Part shown: positions 1-7,600 of the stretch, one piece after another | Layout of the letters: the number at the start of each line of letters is the position of its first letter | Numbering within the stretch: the stretch's first letter is position 1 | Source: RGIG3102 sp964369975 | GTDB taxonomy: Bacteria > Bacillota > Clostridia > Oscillospirales > Ruminococcaceae | Reading direction: 5' to 3' | Assembly: GCA_964369975.1 (NCBI GenBank) | Contig: CAYJFZ010000002.1 | Location: 189,384 to 253,383 of the forward strand | Length of the DNA stretch: 64,000 nt | Position numbers and translations under genes: made by a program | The notes under the pieces: generated by a model | Told to the model about the DNA's origin: nothing | The model's database searches: none | Seen by the model: the letters and a program-made list of their open reading frames with translations, nothing else

Positions 1-74
1 TCTCCGCCATTGCAAGCAGTGAAAATAAGCATTATAGCTAAAAGGCTTATTAATAAAATTATATTTTTTTTCAT
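1..74 (-). CDS. lipoprotein N-terminus, gene cut by window edge
   Basis: Reading the minus strand from an ATG at 74 gives a classic lipoprotein signal peptide: MKKN, a hydrophobic stretch rich in Ile/Leu, then the lipobox IFTAC followed by NGG at the window edge. The Cys would be lipidated and the mature protein anchored outside the membrane. The gene starts 12 bases after the stop of the amidohydrolase at 87-1370, so the two are probably co-transcribed. Only about 24 codons are visible, so nothing can be said about the function of the mature protein. Confidence 0.75.
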   Translation of the reverse strand, partial: MKKNIILLISLLAIMLIFTACNGG

Positions 75-86
75 TTTCTTTTTAGA

Positions 87-1370
87 TTAAAAACTTAAAT
101 CAGTTTCTCCTCTTCCTCTTTCTAAAATTTCTTTTGAGCATCTTTTTGCATTTTCAATTACTGCTTTATAATCAAAATTTAAATTTCCGTTTTCTTTAAC
201 AAACTGTCCGTTAACTAAAACATCAGTAATATTTACACTACTTTGGGAAGAGTAAATAATTGCGGCAATAGGGGAGTAAACAGGGGCAGTTAGTACAGTG
301 GTTAAGTCAAAAATATTTAAATCTGCGCTATAACCCTTTTGTATTTTACCGCTATTAAACTTTAAGTAATTATGGCCATTCATAAGTATTTTCCAAATCT
401 CATTTAAAGTAAAGTCTTCGGCGTTATCCTCCCATTTACCAAGTAAGGCAAACATTCTCATCTGCTCTAAAACATCTAAAGAATTACTACTTGCAGCGCC
501 GTCTGTGCCACTTACAATATTAAGGCTATTTTTTAAAGAGAATAAAGAGTCCTTACTCATTCCAAGTTTTGTATAAGTTTTTGGGCTAACAGAGATACAA
601 GTTTTTTCATTTATAAATTTTAAGTCAGCTTTTGTAATATGTAAGCCATGCCCTACAATGCAATCTAAGTTAAAACCGCCACTATCATACACTACTTCAA
701 AAGGTGTTTTATTATACATTTTTAAACTTTGACTTACTTGCTGGGCTGTTTCGCTTATATGTATATGAATTCCACAATTTAAACTTTTTGCTTTTTCATT
801 TATTTCTTTTAATACTTCTAAAGAGCAGATATAAGGTGAATGAGGGCCTAGTCTTGGACGGATTAATTCATCATTTTTAAAGTTGTTGTAAAAGGTTTCA
901 GCTAAAAAAAGCTCTTCCTTTGCATCACCGCCAAAGCCGAAAATTGTATAGGCTATATCAGCTTTTATACCTATTTCTTTAGCAGCTCTTGCTATAATAT
1001 CACTTTTAAAATAATGGTCAGCAAAAGCAGTGATACCATTATTAATCATTTCACACATTGCGAGTAAAGAGCCATAATAAATATCTTCATCTTGCATCTT
1101 ACTTTCAAAAGGCCAGAGCTGTTTATTAAACCAGTCATCAATATTAACATCTTCTGCAATACCTTTAAAAATATTCATAGGAGAGTGGGCGTGCATATTA
1201 ACAAAACCAGGGGTTATAAACTTATCAGTACAATCAACAATTTTAGCATTTTCTCCTGATAAATTATCGCCTACTGCAAGTATAATTTTATCTTGAATTA
1301 AAATATCTTTATTGTATTCTATTTTCGCTGAATGGTGTATAATATTTGCATTTTTTAAAAGGATATTCAT
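87..1370 (-). CDS. mtaD: MTA/SAH deaminase-like amidohydrolase
   Basis: A 427-aa metal-dependent amidohydrolase of the TRZ/ATZ (5-methylthioadenosine/S-adenosylhomocysteine deaminase) family, expected to deaminate an adenine or related ring in the cytoplasm. Visible ligands, in order: the N-terminal pair MHAH after TPGFVN (about residue 59), HIHISET with the second His and catalytic Glu (about 205), GHGLH (about 242) and the metal Asp in SGTDGAASS (about 290). Length is normal for the family. The ATG at 1370 is preceded by TGGAGGAATACTT, a strong RBS. A lipoprotein gene follows 12 bases downstream. Members of this family differ in substrate (MTA, SAH, guanine, triazines), so the deaminase class is firm but the exact substrate is inferred. 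Confidence 0.8.
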   Translation of the reverse strand: MNILLKNANIIHHSAKIEYNKDILIQDKIILAVGDNLSGENAKIVDCTDKFITPGFVNMHAHSPMNIFKGIAEDVNIDDWFNKQLWPFESKMQDEDIYYGSLLAMCEMINNGITAFADHYFKSDIIARAAKEIGIKADIAYTIFGFGGDAKEELFLAETFYNNFKNDELIRPRLGPHSPYICSLEVLKEINEKAKSLNCGIHIHISETAQQVSQSLKMYNKTPFEVVYDSGGFNLDCIVGHGLHITKADLKFINEKTCISVSPKTYTKLGMSKDSLFSLKNSLNIVSGTDGAASSNSLDVLEQMRMFALLGKWEDNAEDFTLNEIWKILMNGHNYLKFNSGKIQKGYSADLNIFDLTTVLTAPVYSPIAAIIYSSQSSVNITDVLVNGQFVKENGNLNFDYKAVIENAKRCSKEILERGRGETDLSF

Positions 1371-1477
1371 AAGTATTCCTCCACAAATTTATTTAATTCT
1401 TATAAAAATATCTTATCATATCAACAACTTAAAAGCAAACTTTTGAATATATAAATTTATCAAGAATTAAATATATC

Positions 1478-1505
1478 TTGTAAAAATATCTTTTGGTGAT
1501 ATAAT
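1478..1505 (+). promoter_or_regulatory. sigma-A-type promoter of nagB
   Basis: TTGTAA (1478-1483), a 16-base spacer, then TATAAT (1500-1505), 31 bases before the nagB start. Sequence match only. Confidence 0.6.
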
Positions 1506-1536
1506 GAAATTATAAAAATTTCTTAAGGAGGATTTT

Positions 1537-2289
1537 ATGCAAATTTATTATGCAACAGACTATAAAGATTTAAGCCGAAAAGCTGCTAATATCATTTCAG
1601 CACAAGTTATATTAAAAAGAGATTCGGTTTTAGGCCTTGCAACAGGCTCGTCTCCAGTGGGTGTATATGAGCAATTAATTGATTGGTATAATAAGCAAGA
1701 TATTGATTTTTCAAAATGCAAAACTGTAAATTTAGATGAGTATTATGGCTTAGCTAAAGAAAATGAGCAGAGTTATTTTTATTTTATGAATGATAAGTTT
1801 TTTAAGCATATTAATATAAACTATGATAATATTCATATTCCTAACGGCTTAAATACTAACGAAGATGAAGAATGTGAAAAATATAATAAAATAATTAAAG
1901 ACCTTGGCGGAATTGATTTACAACTTTTAGGAATAGGCGCTAATGGTCATATAGCTTTTAATGAGCCGGGTGAGGCTTTTGAAAAAGAAACCCATTGCGT
2001 TGACTTAAAGCAAGAAACCATAAACTCAAATAAAAAGTTTTTTAAAAGCGGGGAAGAAGTGCCTAAAAAAGCATATACATTAGGAATTAAAAATATAATG
2101 AATGCAAAGAAAATTTTATTAATAGCAACAGGACAAGCCAAGGCTGAAATACTGTATAAAGCCTTATGCGGCCCTGTTACTCCTAAGGTACCAGCGAGTA
2201 TCCTACAGCTTCATAATGATGTTACAATAGTAGCAGATAAGGCAGCGTTGCAAGTGATTTTAGATAAAAAACCTGAGATGATATTATAA
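1537..2289 (+). CDS. nagB: glucosamine-6-phosphate deaminase
   Basis: A 250-aa NagB/6-phosphogluconolactonase-fold enzyme that converts glucosamine-6-phosphate to fructose-6-phosphate and ammonia in the cytoplasm. Family signatures are LATGSSPVGVYEQLI (phosphate-binding loop, about residue 34), NLDEYYGL (catalytic Asp, about 66) and LGIGANGHIAFNEPG with the active-site His (about 130). Length matches Gram-positive NagB. The RBS AAGGAGG sits 6 bases before the ATG, and a clear sigma-A-type promoter lies just upstream. It stands alone between a divergent amidohydrolase and the ABC operon that starts 314 bases later in the same direction. No nagA is present in the window. Its position suggests that it may drain GlcN6P made by the downstream operon's ROK kinase. 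Confidence 0.93.
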   Translation: MQIYYATDYKDLSRKAANIISAQVILKRDSVLGLATGSSPVGVYEQLIDWYNKQDIDFSKCKTVNLDEYYGLAKENEQSYFYFMNDKFFKHININYDNIHIPNGLNTNEDEECEKYNKIIKDLGGIDLQLLGIGANGHIAFNEPGEAFEKETHCVDLKQETINSNKKFFKSGEEVPKKAYTLGIKNIMNAKKILLIATGQAKAEILYKALCGPVTPKVPASILQLHNDVTIVADKAALQVILDKKPEMIL

Positions 2290-2408
2290 AATTTAAAATA
2301 GCATTTCTCATACAAGTATATTTTTTAACAATGTATTTCGGCAAAATATATCAAATGCAATAGATATTATTATGAGTATTATCAATATACAACAATAAAT
2401 CAAGGTGT

Positions 2409-2458
2409 TATAATAAGTGGTAAGTTAAGTAAATTAATTAACTTACCACTTATTTTTT
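2409..2458 (+). terminator. 17-bp inverted repeat: nagB terminator and/or operator
   Basis: Perfect arms at 2412-2428 and 2438-2454 with a 9-base loop, followed by TTTT. This has the form of an intrinsic terminator 120 bases after nagB. The left arm also overlaps a TATAAT at 2409-2414 that has TATACA 17 bases upstream (2386-2391). If that promoter is real, the repeat covers the transcription start and could instead be an operator, for example for the ROK repressor encoded at 6473. The sequence alone does not decide. Confidence 0.65.
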
Positions 2459-2509
2459 GCATATACTACTCCACAATATAGTTTGTGCAAATGATGAAAG
2501 GAGATTTTT

Positions 2510-2574
2510 CCGCCGATTTGCGGTGTAGCAGCGTGGGGATTTGCTACAATGTATAGCAAGAGTATTGCTAATAC
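2510..2574 (+). promoter_or_regulatory. three consecutive hairpins in the ABC operon leader
   Basis: Upstream of the ABC ATPase start at 2603 lie three adjacent stem-loops: CCGC/GCGG (2510-2523), TGTAGCA/TGCTACA (2524-2530 with 2542-2548), and a 9-bp stem with one bulge (2551-2559 with 2565-2574). Hairpins 2 and 3 share the elements TAGCA and TGCTA, so the arms could exchange partners. The region is also richer in G and C than its surroundings. It fits a structured regulatory leader. I do not recognise a known riboswitch class. Confidence 0.4.
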
Positions 2575-2602
2575 GAGATATTATTATATCAAAATCATTA
2601 AT

Positions 2603-3724
2603 ATGGCAAATGTAACACTTAAAAAACTTAAAAAGGTATATGACAAAGATGTTGTAGCAGTTCAAGATTTTGATTTAGAAATCAACGATAAAGAGTTTAT
2701 AGTATTAGTAGGCCCATCTGGATGCGGAAAATCTACTACACTAAGAATGATTGCCGGACTTGAAGATATTTCAGGGGGCGAGTTATACATCGATGGCAAT
2801 TTAATGAATGATGTTATGCCAAAAGACAGGGATATTGCAATGGTTTTTCAAAACTATGCTTTATATCCTCATCTTTCTGTTTATGAAAATATGGCTTTTG
2901 CTTTAAAATTAAGAAAAATTGATAAGGCAATCATCGATGAAAGAGTTAAAACAGCAGCAGAAATTTTAGATATTACAAATCTTTTAGAAAGAAAACCAAA
3001 AGCGCTATCAGGCGGCCAAAGACAAAGGGTTGCTATTGGTAGGGCTATAGTTAGAGATCCAAAGGTATTTTTAATGGATGAGCCATTATCAAACCTTGAT
3101 GCTAAATTAAGAAACCAAATGCGTACAGAAATAATGAAACTAAGACAAAGAATAGATACTACATTTATTTATGTTACTCATGATCAAATAGAAGCTATGA
3201 CTTTAGGTGATAGAATAGTTATTATGAGAGATGGCTTTGTTCAACAAATAGGTACTCCACAAGAAGTATTTAATCATCCTAAAAATATTTTTGTCGCAGG
3301 CTTTATTGGTTCTCCGCAAATGAACTTCTTTGAAGGTGTACTAAACAAAAAAGATTCAAACTACTCAGTAACTTTCTCAAATAAAGAATTTAATCTATGT
3401 AAAGAAATGTCAGACCACTTTAATAAAACAGGTGTGGAAAATCAAAATGTAACTATAGGTATAAGACCTGACCATCTATATGTTTCAAATAATGAAGCTG
3501 GTATAACAGCATTTTGTGAAGTTGAAGAAATGATGGGTAGTGAAGTTTATGTTCACACTAAATCAGAAAACGATGAAAGCGTAGTTATTAAAATGCCTAC
3601 GACTAACTGGGAAGAAACTTTAAAAGATCACGAAAAACATAAAAGTGTAACTTTAAGTTTTAATTCTGAGTTAATACATATATTCAGTAAAGAAACACAA
3701 TTAAATTTAATGAATGAAAATTAA
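2603..3724 (+). CDS. CUT1 sugar ABC transporter ATPase (MsmX/UgpC-like)
   Basis: A 373-aa cytoplasmic ATPase that energises the permease pair encoded next. Walker A GPSGCGKST (about residues 37-45), Q-loop in VFQNYALYPHLSV, ABC signature LSGGQRQRVAIGRA, Walker B VFLMDEPLSNLD and switch His in YVTHDQ are all intact. The C-terminal third is the regulatory OB-fold (TOBE) domain typical of MalK/UgpC-type subunits. The ATG at 2603 was chosen because MANVTLKKLKKVYD is the family N-terminus. An ATG at 2549 in the same frame would add 18 residues with no homology and would run through the leader hairpins. No good RBS precedes 2603, so translation may depend on leader structure. Substrate class (carbohydrate or carbohydrate-like) follows from the family. 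Confidence 0.85.
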   Translation: MANVTLKKLKKVYDKDVVAVQDFDLEINDKEFIVLVGPSGCGKSTTLRMIAGLEDISGGELYIDGNLMNDVMPKDRDIAMVFQNYALYPHLSVYENMAFALKLRKIDKAIIDERVKTAAEILDITNLLERKPKALSGGQRQRVAIGRAIVRDPKVFLMDEPLSNLDAKLRNQMRTEIMKLRQRIDTTFIYVTHDQIEAMTLGDRIVIMRDGFVQQIGTPQEVFNHPKNIFVAGFIGSPQMNFFEGVLNKKDSNYSVTFSNKEFNLCKEMSDHFNKTGVENQNVTIGIRPDHLYVSNNEAGITAFCEVEEMMGSEVYVHTKSENDESVVIKMPTTNWEETLKDHEKHKSVTLSFNSELIHIFSKETQLNLMNEN

Positions 3725-3747
3725 AATATAAGAAGGGTGTGAAAAAA

Positions 3748-4650
3748 TTGCAAAAGAATAATAAAAAAAGTTTGACTATGGAAAAAGTCAAAGAACGCAC
3801 AGCTTATAAATTCATATTTATTCCCTTGATATATTTTATAGTGGTAAGGTTTATTCCTACTATATTCTCATTTATATTAAGTGTTATGAAATGGGACTTA
3901 TTAAGCCCTAATAGAAAATTTATAGGATTTGAAAACTATGTAGAGCTTTTTTCAGACAAAGATGTTATGACAGCTCTTGTGAACACTTTTGAATATGTTT
4001 TAATCTGTGTTCCTGTTATAGTTGTTTTAAGTGTTATCTTAGGAGTTTTATTAAATCAAATAACTAAAGGCAGAGGCTTTTTTAGGCTAATAGTCTTTAT
4101 ACCATATGTTACAAGTGTTTCAGCCATTTCTTATGTATGGAAATGGATGTTCATGGAGCACGGTGGGGTAATAAACGGCTTATTAATGTCATTAGGCTTT
4201 TCACAGCAGCCTTTCTTAAATTCAAATACACAGGCGATTTATGTTATTATGTCAAATGTTATTTGGTCAAGTTTAGGCTTTAATACAATTATAGTTTTAG
4301 CAGGCTTAATGCAAATACCAAAAAGCTATTACGAAGCAGCACAAGTTGACGGGGCGAATGCTTGGCAGCAATTCACCAAAATCACTATACCTCAATTAAA
4401 TCCAACCCTTGCTTATGTAGGTATAATGTCAACTATTAAAACACTACAAGTTTTCACACAAATTTACAACATTGCCGATGTTCAAGGTGGACCTTTGAAA
4501 TCGACTTCAAGTATAGTGTTAGAAATTTATTTAGCAGCCTTTAAGAGCTATGAAATGGGATATGCAAGTGCAATGACAGTTGTATTATTTATAATAATTA
4601 TGATTATTACAATATTCCAAATGAAAGTTCTTAATAGAGATATAGACTAA
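3748..4650 (+). CDS. CUT1 ABC transporter permease (MalF/UgpA-like)
   Basis: About 300 aa with six predicted membrane segments. It forms the channel together with the next gene product. The cytoplasmic coupling EAA loop is present as EAAQVDGANAWQQFTKI near residue 200. The start is uncertain. A GTG at 3739 lies only one base from the AAGGG ribosome-binding element, the TTG at 3748 is spaced 10 bases from it, and an ATG at 3778 has no RBS. I used 3748. It lies between the ATPase gene and the second permease gene in a compact operon. Confidence 0.85.
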   Translation: MQKNNKKSLTMEKVKERTAYKFIFIPLIYFIVVRFIPTIFSFILSVMKWDLLSPNRKFIGFENYVELFSDKDVMTALVNTFEYVLICVPVIVVLSVILGVLLNQITKGRGFFRLIVFIPYVTSVSAISYVWKWMFMEHGGVINGLLMSLGFSQQPFLNSNTQAIYVIMSNVIWSSLGFNTIIVLAGLMQIPKSYYEAAQVDGANAWQQFTKITIPQLNPTLAYVGIMSTIKTLQVFTQIYNIADVQGGPLKSTSSIVLEIYLAAFKSYEMGYASAMTVVLFIIIMIITIFQMKVLNRDID

Positions 4651-4660
4651 GGAGAATAAG

Positions 4661-5482
4661 ATGAAACAGAAAAAAATATTATCACAAACCGTCGCTTATG
4701 TAATCTTAAGTGTATGTGGAATAATTATGTTGTTTCCGTTTTTATGGATGTTTGCTACAAGTTTTAAAACAGGCACTGAAGTTTATTCTCTTAGCTTAAT
4801 TCCTAATGAATTTTCTTTAGTAAACTATGTAAAAATATTAACAACTTCACCATTTATTAAGTGGTTTGGCAACAGCTTATTAGTTTCAAGTATTGTTACT
4901 ATTTCAGTATTGATATTTGACCCACTTGTAGGCTATACCTTCGCAAAATATAATTTTAAGTATAAAAATCAAATTTTCTTACTTATATTATCAACTATGA
5001 TGATACCAACTGAAATGATGATCATTCCTTGGTATTTATCAGTTTCACAATTGGGTATTAGCAATAGTTTAATATCATTATTATTCCCTGGGCTAATAAG
5101 TGCTTTTGGTATTTTCTTATTAAGACAGTTTTTTACAAGTATTCCAAGCGATTTATTAGATGCAGGCAGAATAGACGGATTATCTGAATTACAGATATAC
5201 ACAAAAGTCGCACTACCATTAGTAAAACCAGCTTTATCAGCGCTTGCAATTTTTACTTTCTTAGGAACTTGGAACAGCTTTTTATGGCCAGTTATCGTGT
5301 TAAGTGATAAAGACTTATATACAATAACAGTCGGTGTTGCACAATTCTCAAGTGAAGTTGCAAATCAATGGGATTTAATAATGACGGGTGCGTCAATAGC
5401 AACAATACCTGTATTAATTATATTCTTTATATTCCAAAAACAAATTATAGAAGGTGTACAATTAACAGGTGTTAAAGGTTAA
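4661..5482 (+). CDS. CUT1 ABC transporter permease (MalG/UgpE-like)
   Basis: A 273-aa inner-membrane permease with six hydrophobic segments. Its coupling loop reads DAGRIDGLSELQIYTKVALP, and it has the family C-terminal ending QLTGVKG. AAGGAG precedes the ATG with good spacing. It pairs with the permease 10 bases upstream and ends 19 bases before the amidohydrolase gene. Confidence 0.87.
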   Translation: MKQKKILSQTVAYVILSVCGIIMLFPFLWMFATSFKTGTEVYSLSLIPNEFSLVNYVKILTTSPFIKWFGNSLLVSSIVTISVLIFDPLVGYTFAKYNFKYKNQIFLLILSTMMIPTEMMIIPWYLSVSQLGISNSLISLLFPGLISAFGIFLLRQFFTSIPSDLLDAGRIDGLSELQIYTKVALPLVKPALSALAIFTFLGTWNSFLWPVIVLSDKDLYTITVGVAQFSSEVANQWDLIMTGASIATIPVLIIFFIFQKQIIEGVQLTGVKG

Positions 5483-5501
5483 GACCGGAAAGGAATTCGC
5501 A

Positions 5502-6458
5502 ATGATTAATGGATTAAGAGTTTTTGACTCACACTTACACTTCATGGTTAAAAATGGAGACATGGGCGCTTATAGAGATAAATCTAAAACAGAAGAAGAA
5601 CTACAAGCAAGAAAACTTATAAGACAAATGAGTACATATCAAACAGAGCAATGGAAAAAAGCTTGGGGCTTTCCTAAAGCAGATCCTGTGCCAGATACTT
5701 TAGAAGAAAGTGTAAAATTATGGCTTGATGATATGGATAAAAAAGGTGTAGACAAACTTTGTTTTGTTACAGCTGGTAGTTTTGAGACAAGTAATGATAA
5801 CATGGAAAAAATCATAAAACTTGGCGGCGGAAAATTCATAGGCTATGCATATCACGACCCATTTGCAAAAAATAGTGCTGAAATTTTAGAAGATGCTATA
5901 GTAAATAAAGGTCTTCGTGGCATTAAGATTTTAGGGCCGGAATTATCAAAACCACTTGATTCAAAAGAACTTTGGCCATTATGGAAAGTTGTAGAAAAAT
6001 ATAATGTTCCTGTATTATTCCACTTTGGAATTATGGGGGCAGCCGGCGGTATATCTCATCATGTGAATATATCTCCTGCAATCATCCACGATGTTGCAAA
6101 AGCATTCCCTAAAGTAAAGTTTATTGTACCTCATTTTGGCTGTGGCCAATTAGAAGATACTTTCATGCTTTGCTGGGTTTGCCCAAATGTTTATATAGAT
6201 ACATCAGGCTCAAACCAATGGACAAGATGGATGCCGTATAAAATAACAGTTAAAGATTTATTGCAAAGATACTATGAAACAATAGGCCCAAAAAGAATAT
6301 TATTTGGTACTGATGGTTCTTGGTTCCCTCGTGGCTTTGTAACTAAATACTATGATTCTCAAGTAAGAGATTGTTTTGAATTAGGTTTCAAAGATGAGGA
6401 TATAAATGATATATTCTCAAATAACATAGAAAGAATTTGGAACGAATTTAAAGGATAA
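5502..6458 (+). CDS. COG2159-type metal amidohydrolase (hydrolase, lactonase or decarboxylase)
   Basis: A 318-aa TIM-barrel protein of the amidohydrolase-2 group (PF04909-like). The N-terminal metal pair is in DSHLHF (about residues 10-15), a His follows in VLFHFGIM, another in VPHFGCGQLED, and the catalytic Asp is in LFGTDGSWFPRGF near the C-terminus. This group contains sugar-acid lactonases, decarboxylases and hydrolases, so the class is known but the reaction is not. The ATG at 5502 was chosen because GGAAAGGAA sits just upstream; a longer frame overlapping the permease gene has no RBS. It lies inside the ABC operon, so its substrate is probably the imported compound or a derivative of it. 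Confidence 0.75.
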   Translation: MINGLRVFDSHLHFMVKNGDMGAYRDKSKTEEELQARKLIRQMSTYQTEQWKKAWGFPKADPVPDTLEESVKLWLDDMDKKGVDKLCFVTAGSFETSNDNMEKIIKLGGGKFIGYAYHDPFAKNSAEILEDAIVNKGLRGIKILGPELSKPLDSKELWPLWKVVEKYNVPVLFHFGIMGAAGGISHHVNISPAIIHDVAKAFPKVKFIVPHFGCGQLEDTFMLCWVCPNVYIDTSGSNQWTRWMPYKITVKDLLQRYYETIGPKRILFGTDGSWFPRGFVTKYYDSQVRDCFELGFKDEDINDIFSNNIERIWNEFKG

Positions 6459-6472
6459 GAAAAGAGGCTAAT

Positions 6473-7591
6473 TTGGATAAATTTTCAATTAATTCAAGTA
6501 CAAAACAAGTGCTCTCACTTGTTATAAAAAATCAGCCGATTTCACGAAAAGAAATATCAGATATTACTGGTTTATCAAAACCAGCCGTAACTTACAGTAT
6601 AAACAGCCTTATCGAAAAAGGGATTGTTATCGAAAGAGGGGATTCGCCCTCCTCATCAAATGGAGGGCCAAGACCCAAAAATCTATTTTTAAATAATAAA
6701 TATGCTTATGCAATTAGCATACTTTTAAGACCTTCGACAACCATTTTAAAAATTTGCACTTTAGATGGCGAAATGCTAAAGTCTTTTGAATTTGAATCTA
6801 CAATTTATAACACATTTGAAAAAATGACAAAGGCCGTAGTAAAATGCACTAAAGAAATGATTATTGAACTAAATAAAGACAAAGTAATTGGAGTAAGTGT
6901 TTCGATTCCTGCAAATATAAAAGATAATAAAATTATATTTTCACCACTATATGATGTAAATACATTTTGTGTGGAAAAGGAATTTGAAAAAGAAATCGAT
7001 ACTGATGTTTTTTTTGAGAGAGATGTTTATAACATGGCATACGGCGAAAGATGGTTTGGTCAAGCAAAAAAATATACAGATTATTTTTGTATTTGGGCAG
7101 GAACTGGTATAGGTGGTGTTGCTGTAGTTAATTCAAAACTTGTAAAGGGTAGTGAGAATTTTGCGGGTGAAATAGGATTTTTAATTACTGATAAAAATGA
7201 AATAACTATTGAAAATAACTCCTTAAACTCTTTTGGCAGCTTTGAAAAGCAAGCGAGTATCAGCGTTGTAGAACAAAACTTTGATATGGCATTAGAAGAC
7301 TTGCTTTTAAATTCAAGCCACAATGAAGCGATAAAAGAAGAAATTATAAAAAAATGCAAAAATTTAGCTTTAGGAATAGCTAATATTGTATTGATATTAA
7401 ATCCACAAGCAATTATTATTAATGGAAGATTTAGACTACTTAAAAAAATAATTAAACCAATTTTAGAAGACACACTAAAAGCAGTTTGCCCAATTGACTG
7501 TAAAGTAGAATATTCTGAAATGGGAAGCAACGCTATAATTTTAGGCGGAGTTTATAATGTAATTAACAAAAGTTTAGGAGTAGAGTTTTAG
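6473..7591 (+). CDS. ROK-family transcriptional repressor
   Basis: A 372-aa protein with an N-terminal winged helix-turn-helix (about residues 8-65, ISRKEISDITGLSKPAVTYS) joined to a ROK sugar-binding domain, as in XylR, Mlc and NagC. The ROK core shows GTGIGGVAVV and GEIGF. The usual zinc-binding Cys cluster (CxCGxxGC) is absent; the equivalent region reads SFGSFEKQAS. It starts with TTG at 6473 behind AAAGAGG. Its place inside the operon argues that it controls this operon and senses the sugar or phosphosugar. The 17-bp inverted repeat at 2412-2454 is a possible operator (inference). Confidence 0.85.
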   Translation: MDKFSINSSTKQVLSLVIKNQPISRKEISDITGLSKPAVTYSINSLIEKGIVIERGDSPSSSNGGPRPKNLFLNNKYAYAISILLRPSTTILKICTLDGEMLKSFEFESTIYNTFEKMTKAVVKCTKEMIIELNKDKVIGVSVSIPANIKDNKIIFSPLYDVNTFCVEKEFEKEIDTDVFFERDVYNMAYGERWFGQAKKYTDYFCIWAGTGIGGVAVVNSKLVKGSENFAGEIGFLITDKNEITIENNSLNSFGSFEKQASISVVEQNFDMALEDLLLNSSHNEAIKEEIIKKCKNLALGIANIVLILNPQAIIINGRFRLLKKIIKPILEDTLKAVCPIDCKVEYSEMGSNAIILGGVYNVINKSLGVEF

Positions 7592-7600
7592 GGGTATAAA

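Noticed and set aside
2450..2665. 71-aa frame on the minus strand across the ABC leader
   Set aside because: It runs through the hairpins, has no RBS and is explained by low stop frequency opposite the real gene.
6733..6739. TTCGACA, a Spo0A-like box on the minus strand
   Set aside because: A single match inside the ROK repressor coding region with no promoter nearby; such single matches are expected by chance.
7081..7530. 149-aa frame opposite the ROK repressor
   Set aside because: Antisense shadow; composition is not protein-like and the plus-strand gene has clear ROK motifs.
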